A stretch of DNA of 64,000 nt from Pseudomonas sp. GOM7 (GCF_026723825.1 NZ_CP113519.1:2790001-2854000); one strand, 5' to 3'; counted from the stretch's first letter, positions 39,536 through 49,002 are shown. The notes: a model not told the origin generated them from the sequence alone. Numbers and translations are program-made.

Positions 39536-40138
39536 TCAGGCCAGCAACGGCTTGACTGCGACGCTGTAGAGCAGGCCACTGGCGAACAGCGCAATGACCA
39601 TCGACACGCCACGGTTCACCCAGAAGGTGGCGTGATCGGAGCTCAGGCGACCACCGAACAACGCCCCGAGCGCCACCCAGGCGCTACCCACCGGCAGCAC
39701 GACCAGGGTGAAGGCCGCCATGAACGCCAGGTAGCTGTCGCCGTGCATGAAGGTGCCGACCGGCGCCACGAAAGAGGCGAAGAACAGCCCCTTGGGGTTG
39801 CTCAGGGTCGCGGCGAACAGCCCTGCCGGGGACAGCCCGGGCGTACCGTCCCCGGCGCCCCGGCGCGCCGCCCCCCACAGCTTGATGGCGATGTAGAACA
39901 GAAAGCCGACCGCGAAGACCTTGCTGAGCGTTGCCACCCAGGGGTAGTCACGGGCGATCCAGTTCAGGGTCAGGCCCCAGGCACTGATCTGCAGCACATA
40001 GGCCAACCATTCCGCGACCACCCACTGCAAGGCGCGCAGATTCAGGCCACGGTTGACACCGGTCTGGAACAGCAGCGAATTGGTCGGCCCCGGCACGGCC
40101 AACACGGCGAACAACGCCAGGAAGATCGTTTCACTCAT
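39536..40138 (-). CDS. LysE/RhtB-family amino-acid exporter
   Basis: A 200-residue inner-membrane protein with about six hydrophobic segments and the N-terminal family signature (VPGPTNSLLFQTG) of LysE/RhtB exporters, plus the NPKGLFF loop. Length is normal for the family. AGGTGAG precedes the ATG at a good distance. It is divergent from the diaminobutyrate aminotransferase gene, and a candidate syr-syp box (40203-40222) points toward it. The likely role is export or overflow control of an amino-acid building block such as 2,4-diaminobutyrate, inferred from context. The substrate cannot be read from sequence. Confidence 0.88.
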   Translation of the reverse strand: MSETIFLALFAVLAVPGPTNSLLFQTGVNRGLNLRALQWVVAEWLAYVLQISAWGLTLNWIARDYPWVATLSKVFAVGFLFYIAIKLWGAARRGAGDGTPGLSPAGLFAATLSNPKGLFFASFVAPVGTFMHGDSYLAFMAAFTLVVLPVGSAWVALGALFGGRLSSDHATFWVNRGVSMVIALFASGLLYSVAVKPLLA

Positions 40139-40202
40139 GAGCGGTACTCACCTGTCTTGGAGTTACAGAGCCGGTATTGAAGCTACGGCCCACGGCAATG
40201 TC

Positions 40203-40222
40203 TGGCATGGAAAGCCGGGACA
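40203..40222 (-). promoter_or_regulatory. candidate syr-syp-type box between the LysE and aminotransferase genes
   Basis: TGGCATG-N6-CGGGACA: one half-site is perfect, the other has G for T at position 3. Its polarity matches boxes that serve minus-strand genes, so LysE (start 40138) is the favoured target. TAGCTT on the minus strand at 40185-40180 is a possible -10. Confidence 0.5.
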
Positions 40223-40315
40223 GCCGGGTCGCGGCAAATTGTCCGGCCGCCGGCACTGCCGGAGAATCGAGGCGCCCACGAGGCTTTCTCTTTTTGCGCA
40301 GGCGGATGATCGGAC

Positions 40316-41623
40316 ATGCCAGAACTCAGCGATCTATCGAAAGTGGAATCCAACGCCCGCACTTATGCGGCCAACTTCAAGCAATTGTTCGTCAAGGGTA
40401 ATGGCATGCGTCTGAAGGATGCCCAGGGCCGTGAATACCTCGACTGCCTGAGCAATGCCGGCACCCTGGCGCTGGGGCACAATCCGCCAGCGGTACGCGA
40501 CGCGGTGCTGGAATTCCTGCAGACCGATCAGCTACAACAGGCACTCGATCTGGCCACCCCGGCCAAGCACACTTTCGTCAAGACACTGTTCGCCACCCTG
40601 CCCCCGGCACTGCGCGACCATGGCAAGGTCCTGTTCTGCGGGCCCAGCGGCTCGGATGCGGTGGAAGCGGCCATCAAGCTGGCTCGCCATTACACCCAAC
40701 GCTCGACCTTGCTGGCCTTCCAGGGCGGCTATCACGGCATGACGGCCGGGGCGCTGTCGGCAATGGGCAACCTCAAGCCGAAGTTTCATGCCGCCGCAGT
40801 GACGGCCGGCACGCATTTCATGCCTTTCCCCTACCCGCTGCGCTGCCCGTTCGGCACCGACGGCCGCCACACCGAGCAACTGAGCATCGACTACCTGCGC
40901 ACGCTGCTGAACGACCCGGAGAGCGGCGTGCAGCAGCCGGCCGCCGTGCTGGTGGAAGTGGTGCAAGGTGAAGGCGGTTGCATTCCGGCTTCGGCCAACT
41001 GGATGCGCCAGTTGCGCGAGCTGACCCGGGAGCTGGGCATCCTGCTGATCGTCGACGAGGTACAGACCGGCCTGGGCCGCACCGGCAGCCTGTTCGCCAT
41101 CGAGCACTCGGGCATCGTGCCGGACATCCTGGTGCTGTCCAAGGCCATCGGCGGCGGCTACCCGATGTCGTTGATCGTCTTCGCCGAGCACCTGGACACC
41201 TGGACCGCTGGGATGCACGCTGGCACCTTCCGTGGCAATCAGATCGCCATGGTGGCCGGCGCAGCGACCATCGAGCACATCCAGACCAACGGCCTGGTGG
41301 CGCGCGCCGCACAGGCCGGCGAGCACCTGCGCGAGGGACTGGACAGCCTGGCCCGACGCTACCCGGCGCTGGCCGAGGTGCGCGGGCGCGGGCTGATGCT
41401 GGGTGTGGAAATCGCCCAGCCGGGCCACGACGGCCGCCCCGGCCCGGCCGACAAGGCCCTGGCGGCGGCCATCAAACGCGAGTGCTTTGCCAAAGGCCTG
41501 CTGATCGAAACCGGCGGCCGGCACAACTCGGTACTGCGCTTCCTGCCGCCGCTGAATATCAGTGATGAGGAGATCGGTCAGGTGCTGGAGCGTTTCGACA
41601 GCGCGCTGGAAGCGGTGTGCTGA
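40316..41623 (+). CDS. dat: diaminobutyrate-2-oxoglutarate aminotransferase (class III)
   Basis: A 435-residue PLP-dependent class III aminotransferase predicted to convert aspartate semialdehyde to L-2,4-diaminobutyrate (Dab), a residue common in syringomycin- and peptin-type lipopeptides. Visible features: the substrate/PLP region GPSGSDAVEAAIK (109-121), FQGGYHG (135-141), VDEVQTGLGRTG (246-257), and LSKAIGGGYP with the PLP lysine at about K276. Length is normal for the family. The ATG at 40316 lacks a strong Shine-Dalgarno. The gene stands alone, divergent from the LysE gene and convergent with the SyrD homologue. Neither synthetase fragment here contains a Dab-type A domain, so the Dab sites must lie in modules outside the window. 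A related omega-aminotransferase activity cannot be excluded. Confidence 0.88.
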   Translation: MPELSDLSKVESNARTYAANFKQLFVKGNGMRLKDAQGREYLDCLSNAGTLALGHNPPAVRDAVLEFLQTDQLQQALDLATPAKHTFVKTLFATLPPALRDHGKVLFCGPSGSDAVEAAIKLARHYTQRSTLLAFQGGYHGMTAGALSAMGNLKPKFHAAAVTAGTHFMPFPYPLRCPFGTDGRHTEQLSIDYLRTLLNDPESGVQQPAAVLVEVVQGEGGCIPASANWMRQLRELTRELGILLIVDEVQTGLGRTGSLFAIEHSGIVPDILVLSKAIGGGYPMSLIVFAEHLDTWTAGMHAGTFRGNQIAMVAGAATIEHIQTNGLVARAAQAGEHLREGLDSLARRYPALAEVRGRGLMLGVEIAQPGHDGRPGPADKALAAAIKRECFAKGLLIETGGRHNSVLRFLPPLNISDEEIGQVLERFDSALEAVC

Positions 41624-41909
41624 GGCTGGCATAAGCCGGTGTACCCGCCCTCGGGCTTTGGCCGCGAAACGCTTCCCAGCTGAAGTCGGTTCTTCCCACT
41701 GGCCAGGGATGGCCCAGTGCGCCGCCCCCTGGAATGGCACCAGAGGGACGTCCGTCCGCAGGACGAACCCCAAACCAGGAGCAAGCGGTTTTGCTCACTT
41801 TTGCCGCGACAGAAGTGAGCTGCTGCAAGAGCGGCAAGTTGACTCAAGATCACCCTGCAGCGGCGGTGTACTCGCTCTGGAGTAAACCGCCTTAGTTGCA
41901 AGCCCGGAA
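41624..41909. other. convergent intergenic region with hairpin
   Basis: A 286-base gap between two convergent genes. It holds an 8-9 bp hairpin (GCTCACTT ... AAGTGAGC, 41794-41821) without a T-tract. Phrases such as GCCAGGGATGGCCC resemble the dispersed intergenic repeat seen at 49.2-49.7 kb. No gene is supported here; the hairpin may act as a weak two-way terminator. Confidence 0.4.
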
Positions 41910-43607
41910 CTAGGCCTGCTGCTCCTGCAAGGCGCAATCGATGTCCGAAACGATCCGTCCGCTGTCGAGCTTGATGATGCGGTCGGCTAGCTGGAAGTAC
42001 TGGTCATCGTGGGTGATGATCAGCACCGTCTTGCCGCGTCGCTTCAGGTCGGGCAGCAGCTCTTGATAGAAGAAGCGCTTGAACGGCGGGTCCTGGTCGG
42101 CAGCCCATTCATCCAGCACGTACACCGGCCGGTCCTCCAGGTAGGCGCACACCAGCGCCAGGCGCTTCTGTTGCCCGTACGACAGCGCCTTGAGCGTCGA
42201 GTAGCCATGCCCCTGGATCTGCACCTTGTCGGCCAGCCCGAGGGTTTCCAGGTACTGCCTGGCGGTGTCCGGGCAGGCACCGTTTTCATCCGGGCCGATC
42301 AGCCGGTTGAATAGCTGGAAGTCCGAGAACACCGCCGAGAACAGATCGCGATAGGCACTACGGTTGTTCTCGTCGATGACCTGCTCGCCCAGCTTGAGCT
42401 GGCCCTCGTTGGGCACGTAGAGCCCGCACAAGACCTTGGCCAGAGTGCTCTTGCCGCACCCGTTGCCGCCCACGATGTACACCAGTTGCCCGGGCACTAG
42501 CTGCAGGTCGATCGGTCCCAGGGCAAAGCCTGTGCTGGCATCGGCGCCCTGGTACTGCACCCGTACGCCCTGCAGGGAAATATCGGCCATGCCTTCGCTG
42601 CCGACTACGGCGGGCAGCGCTGGCACTTCAGGCTCGGCGGTATGACTGTGATGCGCATCGATGGAAAAACCGAACTGCGCCAGACGGGTACTCGCCACCC
42701 GCCCCTGTGCCAGCACCGGCATCGCCCCCACCAGCAGCGACACCGGGCCCATGATGTACAACACCGCCAGCAGGCTGGCGGTCAGCACGCTGGGTTCGAG
42801 CACCGCCAGTTGCGGCGCGACGAACAGCAGGCAGCCGATGAGCAACGACAGGGTCAGCTGCCCGACGTTGTCGCCCAGGGTGAACCACACCCTTTCGATG
42901 AAATTTAGCTGCGCCACACGAGTAGACGACGCCTCGATTGCCGTACGGCTGAACCAGTTGCGGCGAATGCGGTTGAGCTTGAGCTCCTTGAGCCCGAACA
43001 CCAGCGCATGGGTGTACTCGTTGAAGGCGGTGTACTCGTCGCGCATACGGCTCGACACGCCGATACCCTTGCCGAAGCAGAAGAAATACAGCACCACGCC
43101 GAGCAGCATCAGCCCCAGGGTGAAGGCCAGCACCACCCACGACAGGTAGGCCAGGTAGCCGATACCGAAGACGAACACCGTGGCCTCGACCAACACCGTA
43201 GGGATCACCACCAGGGTGGTGCTGAGCTGAGGGATGTCGGTGGTGAGCATGGTCAGCACATTGGCTGCGCCGCGTCGGTCGACTTCTTCCAGCGGCGTCG
43301 TGAGGATCTTGCGGCACAGCGCGATGCGCAGGTGGGTCATGATGCGTCGACTGGCGAGGGCCGGAAAGAGTGCCGCGCCGTTGCGAAACAGCAGCGCCAC
43401 CACGCTCAGGCCGACGAACCAGTACAACGCTGCAGAGCGTGCGGCGGCGTCGTGGATCGCCGTGTTGATCACGTTGACCACGGCGATGGAGGCCACCCCG
43501 CTGATCACCCCGGCCAGCACAGTGAACAGGGTCAGCCACGGGTGACTGCGCCATAACAGACGCAGCAGCGAACCGGGCTTGGCGGGCGTGTCGGCGGTCG
43601 TGTTCAT
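41910..43607 (-). CDS. syrD: SyrD-like cyclic-peptide ABC exporter
   Basis: A 565-residue half-transporter with an N-terminal membrane domain (about six segments between residues 24 and 296) fused to an ATPase domain. Walker A GGNGCGKST at about 380-388, signature LSYGQQKRLAL, Walker B VYVLDEWAADQDP and H-loop ITHDD are all present. It matches the SyrD/PvdE cyclic-peptide transporter family in length and layout and should export the lipopeptides across the inner membrane as a homodimer. Its ATG overlaps the stop of the SyrP homologue (ATGA, 43604-43607), with GGAG 6 bases upstream, so the two are translationally coupled and driven from the 44.7 kb promoter region. Family is certain; cargo (mycin, peptin or both) is inferred. 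Confidence 0.93.
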   Translation of the reverse strand: MNTTADTPAKPGSLLRLLWRSHPWLTLFTVLAGVISGVASIAVVNVINTAIHDAAARSAALYWFVGLSVVALLFRNGAALFPALASRRIMTHLRIALCRKILTTPLEEVDRRGAANVLTMLTTDIPQLSTTLVVIPTVLVEATVFVFGIGYLAYLSWVVLAFTLGLMLLGVVLYFFCFGKGIGVSSRMRDEYTAFNEYTHALVFGLKELKLNRIRRNWFSRTAIEASSTRVAQLNFIERVWFTLGDNVGQLTLSLLIGCLLFVAPQLAVLEPSVLTASLLAVLYIMGPVSLLVGAMPVLAQGRVASTRLAQFGFSIDAHHSHTAEPEVPALPAVVGSEGMADISLQGVRVQYQGADASTGFALGPIDLQLVPGQLVYIVGGNGCGKSTLAKVLCGLYVPNEGQLKLGEQVIDENNRSAYRDLFSAVFSDFQLFNRLIGPDENGACPDTARQYLETLGLADKVQIQGHGYSTLKALSYGQQKRLALVCAYLEDRPVYVLDEWAADQDPPFKRFFYQELLPDLKRRGKTVLIITHDDQYFQLADRIIKLDSGRIVSDIDCALQEQQA

Positions 43608-44665
43608 GGCTGTCTCCAGACGTGGTCACGCTCGACCATCTCGCCCATGGCCACGGCGATCAGCCGCGGTTCCTGATACGGATCGCGGGCATGTGCGGTG
43701 AGCATGTTGTCGAGCATCACCAGGTCACCCTGCTGCCAGTCGAAGCGTACCGCGCAGGCCTCATAGGCCTCGCCGATCAGTTGCATGGTGCGGTCGTCGA
43801 TCGGGCTGCCGTCGCCATAGCTCACCAGGCGCGGCAAGCGGCCCTCGCCAAAAAAGTCGAGCAGGTCCTCACGCATGTCTTCGCCCAGGCAGTACGGATG
43901 ATGCAATTGCACCTGATTGAAGAACGCCGCCTCGCCGGTAATCGGATGCTGCAGCACGCCGGGGCAGTGGGTATGGATCTGCAGGGTGTCGTCGTCGAGC
44001 CATTCAAAGGCAGTGCCCTGCGCGCGGCAGTGAGCCTCCACCTGCTCGCGCTGCTCGGTGCCGAAGAACTGCTGCCAGCTCGGCTCGACCCCCTCGATGA
44101 AAGTACGGCTGTAACGCAGGCCCTTGCTGGCAAAGGCCTGCGCCACCTCCTCCGGTAGCCGACGCAGCACCTGGCGAATGTCGGCCAGCGGCGTGGCCCC
44201 ACCCACCTTGGACGGCAGCTCGCAGTAGAACCACTGCTTGCGCGGCCAGCTCTCCAGATGCGAGCTCTCGTTGTGGTAGAGGATCATTTCCTGCTCCGGA
44301 TAAGGCGTCGAGCGGTACACGTTGCGCCCGCCTTCCTTTTTCGGCAGGTCGCCGTAGCCGCCGTGCAATCCCGGCGACAGCGCCTCGGCAAAGGCTTCAA
44401 AGGCCGCCACGTTGTCCAGGCCGAAACCACGGAACAGCAGCGCGCCGTGCTGACACAGCAGGGCGTCCAGTGCAGCGCGCTGCTCGGCCGCCCAGCTCAA
44501 CACATCCAGGCCCGGCTGCGCGGGTTCTATCACCAGCGGCAAGCTGGCCTGCGGCGACAGTTGTGAGAGGCGCACGCGGTCGTCCAGCGCCTCGCTTGGC
44601 GGTTGCAAGGGCATCGTACGGCTCGCCTGGCGGGCGGTGGGCGAGACAGGGTTTTCTGCGGTCAT
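43604..44665 (-). CDS. syrP: SyrP-like Fe(II)/2-oxoglutarate hydroxylase (TauD family)
   Basis: A 353-residue TauD/TfdA-family oxygenase resembling SyrP, which hydroxylates carrier-bound aspartate to 3-hydroxyaspartate during syringomycin synthesis. The facial-triad residues are H131-N-E133 (LYHNESSHLESW) and H325 (LTAHARDPY); Glu rather than Asp occupies the acidic position, as TauD relatives allow. A C-terminal Arg (PRLIAVAMGE) is placed to bind 2-oxoglutarate. The ATG at 44665 has GGGAG 6 bases upstream. It is first gene of a two-gene operon with the SyrD homologue, divergent from syrB1-B2-C, with box 44769-44788 about 103 bases upstream. The Asp position itself lies in SyrE modules outside the window, so the substrate is inferred from the family. 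Confidence 0.9.
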   Translation of the reverse strand: MTAENPVSPTARQASRTMPLQPPSEALDDRVRLSQLSPQASLPLVIEPAQPGLDVLSWAAEQRAALDALLCQHGALLFRGFGLDNVAAFEAFAEALSPGLHGGYGDLPKKEGGRNVYRSTPYPEQEMILYHNESSHLESWPRKQWFYCELPSKVGGATPLADIRQVLRRLPEEVAQAFASKGLRYSRTFIEGVEPSWQQFFGTEQREQVEAHCRAQGTAFEWLDDDTLQIHTHCPGVLQHPITGEAAFFNQVQLHHPYCLGEDMREDLLDFFGEGRLPRLVSYGDGSPIDDRTMQLIGEAYEACAVRFDWQQGDLVMLDNMLTAHARDPYQEPRLIAVAMGEMVERDHVWRQP

Positions 44666-44768
44666 GGGCGGCTCCCGGGCAGTGACAAAAGCTCAGGGCG
44701 CTGCCGCTGAAACCGTGCATGGCGCGCCCACCAGCCGACGATCTAAGCACCGCCCGCGCGTGGCTGTC

Positions 44769-44788
44769 TGTCACCTCAAACCGGGACA
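44769..44788 (-). promoter_or_regulatory. syr-syp-type box for syrP-syrD
   Basis: TGTCACC-N6-CGGGACA, an excellent match to the syr-syp box. A minus-strand TTAGAT at 44747-44742, 21 bases from the proximal edge, is a good -10 candidate, placing the box over the -35 region of the syrP promoter. Confidence 0.8.
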
Positions 44789-44805
44789 GTCGGACAGCAA
44801 GGGCT

Positions 44806-44825
44806 TGTCCCGGTTTTCCTCGACA
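44806..44825 (+). promoter_or_regulatory. syr-syp-type box for syrB1-syrB2-syrC
   Basis: TGTCCCG-N6-CTCGACA, second box of the divergent region, in inverted polarity. It ends 116 bases before the syrB1 start; CAATTC about 24 bases downstream may be the -10. Confidence 0.78.
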
Positions 44826-44941
44826 GACACCCCGAACGCCTCGGTGCTCCAATTCTTCAATGTGTGAAAACACACCACCCTGCGCCCAGGCACGGCGCCA
44901 CGGCGTAATGCCCTTTGCGACCTTTACAGGAGCGTTATCGA

Positions 44942-46816
44942 ATGCCGATTTCTCCCCCCTCTGGCAGCCCAGGCCACTTCTCCGGCACCCCCTTGCCCAA
45001 GTCTGCCCTGTTGCACGAGCTGTTCGGCGCCCAGGCCCGCGCCGTTCCCGAGCGCACCGCGGTCAGTGACCAGGACGGGGCTCTGAGCTATGCGGAACTG
45101 GATGCCGCGTCTTCACGCCTGGCCGCCCACTTGCGCACCGAGGGCGTCAAGGCAGGCACCTTGGTCGGCCTGTGCCTGCCGCGGGGCACGCAACTGGTCA
45201 GCGCCCTGCTGGGCATCCTCAAGGCCGGCGGTGCCTACGTGCCGATCGACCCGCGCTACCCGGCAAAACGCATTGCCCACATCATTCAGGACAGCGGCCT
45301 GCAGGTGCTTATCGGCGATGCCCAGAGCCTGGAACAACCGCTGCCCGAAGGCATCAGGCTGCTGGGCATCGACGCCCTGCTGCAGAGCAGCGACACGCCA
45401 CTGACACCCGGCGATGCCCGCGACCCGGCACAGTCAACGGCCTATGTGATCTACACCTCCGGCTCCACCGGCACCCCCAAGGGTGTGCAGGTCACCCATG
45501 CCAACGCCAGCGCGCTGTTGGCCAGCACCCAGCGCCGCTTCGAGTTCAACAGCGACGATGTGTGGTCGATGTTCCACTCCATCGGCTTCGACTTTTCGGT
45601 CTGGGAAATCTGGGGCGCCCTGGCCCACGGCGGACATGTGGCGATCGTGCCTTACGAGGTTTCCCGCTCGCCGCAGGCCTTCCAGGCATGGCTGGCCAAG
45701 ACCGGCGTCACCGTCCTCAGCCAGACCCCTTCGGCGTTCCGTGGCCTGGATCAGGCCAATCAGCAGGCCCCCGAGCCACTGGCCCTGCGTTACGTGGTGT
45801 TCGGTGGCGAGGCGCTGCCGTCCAGCGTGCTGCAGTCCTGGGTAGCGCGCCATGGCGACGCCCGGCCCCAGTTGGTGAACATGTACGGCATTACCGAGGC
45901 CACGGTGCACACCACCTACCACCGCGTGCTGGCCCAGGATCTGGAGCAGCACGCCAGCGTACCGATCGGTCGACCACTGGATGGCTGGGTCCTGCACCTG
46001 CTCGATGAGCACGGCGCTGCCGTGGCGGACGGCCAAGTGGGTGAGCTGTTCATCGAAGGTGCTGGCGTTGCACCGGGCTACCTCAACCGCCCAGAGCTGA
46101 CCGCCGAGCGCTTCGTAACCCTGCCCGGCAGCCAAACCCGCGCCTACCGCAGCGGCGACCTGCTCAGCCGCGACGTGCACGGTGTGCATCACTACAAGGG
46201 CCGTGCCGACCAGCAACTGAAGGTACGCGGCTTCCGCATCGAGGCCGGTGAAGTGCAGGCCTGCCTGCAGCGCGACGGACTGATCAGCGCCAGCCATGTG
46301 TGTGCCCACGATTACGGCGACGGAGACGTACGCCTGCTGGCCTACGTGGTGCCAGCCGACGGCTCCGGGCAGTTGAGCCCTGCCCTGCGCGACAGCCTGG
46401 CTGCCCTGGCCAGTGAGCAACTGCCCGACTTCATGCGTCCTTCGGCCTATGTGGCACTGGCGCAACTGCCACTGACCGACCACGGCAAGATCGACAGCGC
46501 GCGCCTGCCCTCGCCGAGCAGTGCCGAACACCCTGCTGCGCAGCAACAAGGCGACCTTTCGGAACACCAGCGCCGCGTGCTCAAGGTGTGGTGCGAAGAC
46601 ATCGGCCTCAAGGGCATCGGCCTGGACGACGACTTCTTCGACTTCGGCGGTACCTCGCTGGCACTGATTCGCGCCCTGAGCGTTCTGAAAACCCACTACC
46701 GCATCGACCTCAACCCCGGTGTGCTGGCCGATGGCGCCACCGCGCGGGTTCTGGCCCAGAGCATCGAATTGTCACTTGGCAACGCCCAACGTTTGAAGGA
46801 GCAAGCCCATGTCTGA
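44942..46816 (+). CDS. syrB1: SyrB1-like stand-alone A-T didomain (threonine loading)
   Basis: A 624-residue adenylation-thiolation protein expected to activate L-Thr and hold it as a thioester for chlorination by the SyrB2 homologue. A3 motif [10 protein letters not shown] is near residues 171-180, FDFSVWEIW and [10 protein letters not shown] further on, and the carrier motif FDFGGTSL with phosphopantetheine Ser near 572. The specificity code reads D-F-W-S-V-G-M-V-H: it has Ser where Thr modules in this window have Asn. There is no C or TE domain, as in SyrB1. Start ATG 44942 is preferred to 44915 because AGGAG lies 9 bases before it. The stop overlaps the syrB2 start by 8 bases. Expression is expected from box 44806-44825. 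Confidence 0.94.
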   Translation: MPISPPSGSPGHFSGTPLPKSALLHELFGAQARAVPERTAVSDQDGALSYAELDAASSRLAAHLRTEGVKAGTLVGLCLPRGTQLVSALLGILKAGGAYVPIDPRYPAKRIAHIIQDSGLQVLIGDAQSLEQPLPEGIRLLGIDALLQSSDTPLTPGDARDPAQSTAYVIYTSGSTGTPKGVQVTHANASALLASTQRRFEFNSDDVWSMFHSIGFDFSVWEIWGALAHGGHVAIVPYEVSRSPQAFQAWLAKTGVTVLSQTPSAFRGLDQANQQAPEPLALRYVVFGGEALPSSVLQSWVARHGDARPQLVNMYGITEATVHTTYHRVLAQDLEQHASVPIGRPLDGWVLHLLDEHGAAVADGQVGELFIEGAGVAPGYLNRPELTAERFVTLPGSQTRAYRSGDLLSRDVHGVHHYKGRADQQLKVRGFRIEAGEVQACLQRDGLISASHVCAHDYGDGDVRLLAYVVPADGSGQLSPALRDSLAALASEQLPDFMRPSAYVALAQLPLTDHGKIDSARLPSPSSAEHPAAQQQGDLSEHQRRVLKVWCEDIGLKGIGLDDDFFDFGGTSLALIRALSVLKTHYRIDLNPGVLADGATARVLAQSIELSLGNAQRLKEQAHV

Positions 46817-47756
46817 AGTCGCTACAGAGCAACGCTTTCACCTCACCGCCGAAGAACGTGCCCAGTTCGAGAGAGACGGTTTCATCGGTCCGTTCACCGC
46901 CTATTCCCAGGATGAAATGAAGGACATCTGGCGGCGCACGCGCCTGCGCCTGCTCGAGCGCAGCCATGCGGTCTACCAGGATCTGGACGCGATCTCCGGA
47001 GCCACCAACATCGCCAACTACGACCGCCACCTGGACGATGACTTCCTCGCCGACCACATCTGCCGCGCGCAGATCTGCGACCGCGTGCAGAGCATCCTGG
47101 GCCCTGACGTGATCTGCTGGCGTACCGAGTTCTTCCCCAAGTACCCCGGCGACGAAGGCACCGACTGGCACCAAGCCGACACCTTCGCCAATGCCTCCGG
47201 AAAGCCGCAGATCGTCTGGCCGGAACATGAAGACTTCGGCGGCACCATCACCGTCTGGACCGCCTTCACCGACGTGACCATCGCCAACGGCTGCCTGCAG
47301 TTCATCCCCGGCACGCAGAACAGCATGAACTACGACGAGACCAAGCGCATGGAGTACTCGCCGGAGCTGGTCAACGCCAAGGAAAAGAACGGCGTGCGCC
47401 GCGGCTTCTTCGGCTACGACTATCGCCAACTGCAGATCGACGAGAACTGGGAGCCTGACGAAAGCAAGGCGGTACCGATCCAGATGAAGGCCGGCCAGTT
47501 CGTCATCTTCTGGTCGACCCTGATGCACGCTTCCTACCCGCACAGTGGCGAGAGCGAGGAAATGCGCATGGGCTTCGCGTCGCGTTACGTGCCATCGTTC
47601 GTACACGTGTACCCGGACTCCGATCACATCGAGGAGTACGGCGGCAAGATCAGCCTGGAAAACTACGGTGCGGTGCAGGTGGTCGGTGAGCACACACCGG
47701 CCTACAACCGCCTGGTCACCCATACCACACGCGGCAAGCGCTTCGAGCGCAACTAA
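46809..47756 (+). CDS. syrB2: SyrB2-like non-haem iron halogenase (Thr 4-chlorination)
   Basis: A 315-residue Fe(II)/2-oxoglutarate halogenase predicted to chlorinate the methyl group of Thr tethered to the SyrB1 homologue. The diagnostic feature is H121-Q-A123, with Ala in place of the metal-binding Asp/Glu of hydroxylases, which leaves a site for chloride on iron. The distal ligand is H240 and the 2-oxoglutarate-binding Arg is R259. These lie exactly five residues after SyrB2 H116, A118, H235 and R254, so alignment is essentially gap-free. The ATG overlaps the end of syrB1 and has AAGGAG at good spacing. A strong hairpin follows before syrC. Halogenase assignment is very secure; regiochemistry is inferred from SyrB2. 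Confidence 0.97.
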   Translation: MSEVATEQRFHLTAEERAQFERDGFIGPFTAYSQDEMKDIWRRTRLRLLERSHAVYQDLDAISGATNIANYDRHLDDDFLADHICRAQICDRVQSILGPDVICWRTEFFPKYPGDEGTDWHQADTFANASGKPQIVWPEHEDFGGTITVWTAFTDVTIANGCLQFIPGTQNSMNYDETKRMEYSPELVNAKEKNGVRRGFFGYDYRQLQIDENWEPDESKAVPIQMKAGQFVIFWSTLMHASYPHSGESEEMRMGFASRYVPSFVHVYPDSDHIEEYGGKISLENYGAVQVVGEHTPAYNRLVTHTTRGKRFERN

Positions 47757-47763
47757 GCCCCTC

Positions 47764-47787
47764 GGCAGGGCCGGCTCCGGCCCTGCC
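47764..47787 (+). terminator. hairpin between syrB2 and syrC
   Basis: An 11-bp GC-rich inverted repeat (GGCAGGGCCGG / CCGGCCCTGCC) just after the syrB2 stop. The T-rich stretch (CCTTTCGTCTTTT) begins several bases later, so this looks like a weak terminator or RNA-stability element rather than a full stop. Confidence 0.45.
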
Positions 47788-47818
47788 ACCCCCCTTTCGT
47801 CTTTTGCGGAGCTGCCCC

Positions 47819-48985
47819 ATGACCCTGCCAAACGACCCGACCCTGCGGGTGTGCCAGGCGGTGCGCCTGCTGCGCCACCTGGCCGTGAACCTGCCCAGCC
47901 CGTTGAACATCGCTTTCGATCCTGTTCCCGCCAGCCACCTGGCGGCCTGCGAGCACCTGGTCAGCCAGGCGTTCGCCGCCTGTGGCGTACAACAGCTACG
48001 GTTTTGCCATGACACCCTCGCGCAACTGTCATCCTTCGAGGTCTTGATCAGCCGTCGCCTCAGCCAGGCCCTGCCGAGCGGCCCTCTGGATGTGGGGTCG
48101 CACAGCGAGCAACTCATCGCCGACTTCGATTTCAGCCCAGCCCCCGCTGGCGTGCAGCGCGAGGTCATCGCCAGCTTCGACGGCACGCCACTCAACATCT
48201 ATAGCTGCGGCGGTGCCGACCTGCCAGCCCTGCTGCTGGCCCTGCCCTGCGGCCTGCCGTTCGAGTTGTGCCAGGACTGGGTGCAGGGGCTGGCCGCGCA
48301 GTACCGGGTGTTCACCTGGGAGACCCGTGGCCTGTTCGGGGGAGCCGAGCACTTCGACAGCCTGGCGGTGGACACCGATGCGCAGGTGGCGGATCTGTTT
48401 GCCGTGATGGATCACTTCGGCCAGCCGGCGGCGCACCTGATGGGCATTTGCGGCGGCGCGATGATCGCCCTGTGCGCGGCGGCCAGCCAGCCCGAACGCG
48501 TGCGTTCGCTGAGCCTGTGGCACGGCGATTACACCCTGGGCGAGGATGACTGGCGCACTGCGCACCAGCGCAATTTCGAGTGGCTGATGGAGGCTGCAGC
48601 CAGCGACCGGGAGGAAGCCCGCGAGCTGCAGAAGATGTTCGTCGATCCGGCCACGCTGATGACCACGCCGGAGCCCATCGCGCACCTGGCGCTGTACCCC
48701 TACACCAACGCCGAGCTGTTCTATCGCTACGCAAGGCTCAACCATGCCCTGAACCAGACCGACCTGCATGCGATCCTGCCGTACATCGAGGTGCCGGCGC
48801 TGGTGGTGGCCGGCGACAACGACCAGACCACCCACATCGGCGGCTCGAGACACGTGGCCCGCACCCTGCCCCAGGCACGCCTGCACATTGAACAGGGTGG
48901 CAGCCATGTGGCCTTCTTTGAACATGGCCGCCGTTCGCTGCCGGTGGCCCTGGGTTTCATGGAAGCGTTGTTGGCGGCGGCCTGA
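47819..48985 (+). CDS. syrC: SyrC-like Cys-dependent aminoacyl shuttle (alpha/beta hydrolase)
   Basis: A 388-residue protein with an N-terminal ~110-residue region and a C-terminal alpha/beta-hydrolase fold. The nucleophile elbow is GICGGAM with Cys at about 211 in place of Ser; H363 (GGSHVAFFEH) and Asp 333/335 (AGDNDQ) complete the likely triad. This matches SyrC, which moves 4-Cl-Thr from SyrB1 to the last carrier domain of SyrE in trans. Start ATG 47819 has GGAG 7 bases upstream; an earlier ATG at 47804 lacks one. It follows syrB2 by 62 bases, with the hairpin between. The N-terminal region has a stand-alone relative at 55765-56163. Ordinary thioesterase activity is less likely given the Cys. 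Confidence 0.92.
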   Translation: MTLPNDPTLRVCQAVRLLRHLAVNLPSPLNIAFDPVPASHLAACEHLVSQAFAACGVQQLRFCHDTLAQLSSFEVLISRRLSQALPSGPLDVGSHSEQLIADFDFSPAPAGVQREVIASFDGTPLNIYSCGGADLPALLLALPCGLPFELCQDWVQGLAAQYRVFTWETRGLFGGAEHFDSLAVDTDAQVADLFAVMDHFGQPAAHLMGICGGAMIALCAAASQPERVRSLSLWHGDYTLGEDDWRTAHQRNFEWLMEAAASDREEARELQKMFVDPATLMTTPEPIAHLALYPYTNAELFYRYARLNHALNQTDLHAILPYIEVPALVVAGDNDQTTHIGGSRHVARTLPQARLHIEQGGSHVAFFEHGRRSLPVALGFMEALLAAA

Positions 48986-49002
48986 ACCTGCTCCACCGCG
49001 GG

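Noticed and set aside
40532..41773. 413-codon frame opposite the aminotransferase
   Set aside because: Antisense shadow of a well-supported gene with clear PLP motifs; low-complexity Gln/His/Arg composition.
41794..41821. Hairpin between dat and syrD as a classical terminator
   Set aside because: The stem is good but no T-tract follows in either direction, so it is noted only as part of the intergenic region.
45434..46696. 420-codon frame opposite syrB1
   Set aside because: Antisense shadow of the A-T didomain, which has intact adenylation and carrier motifs.
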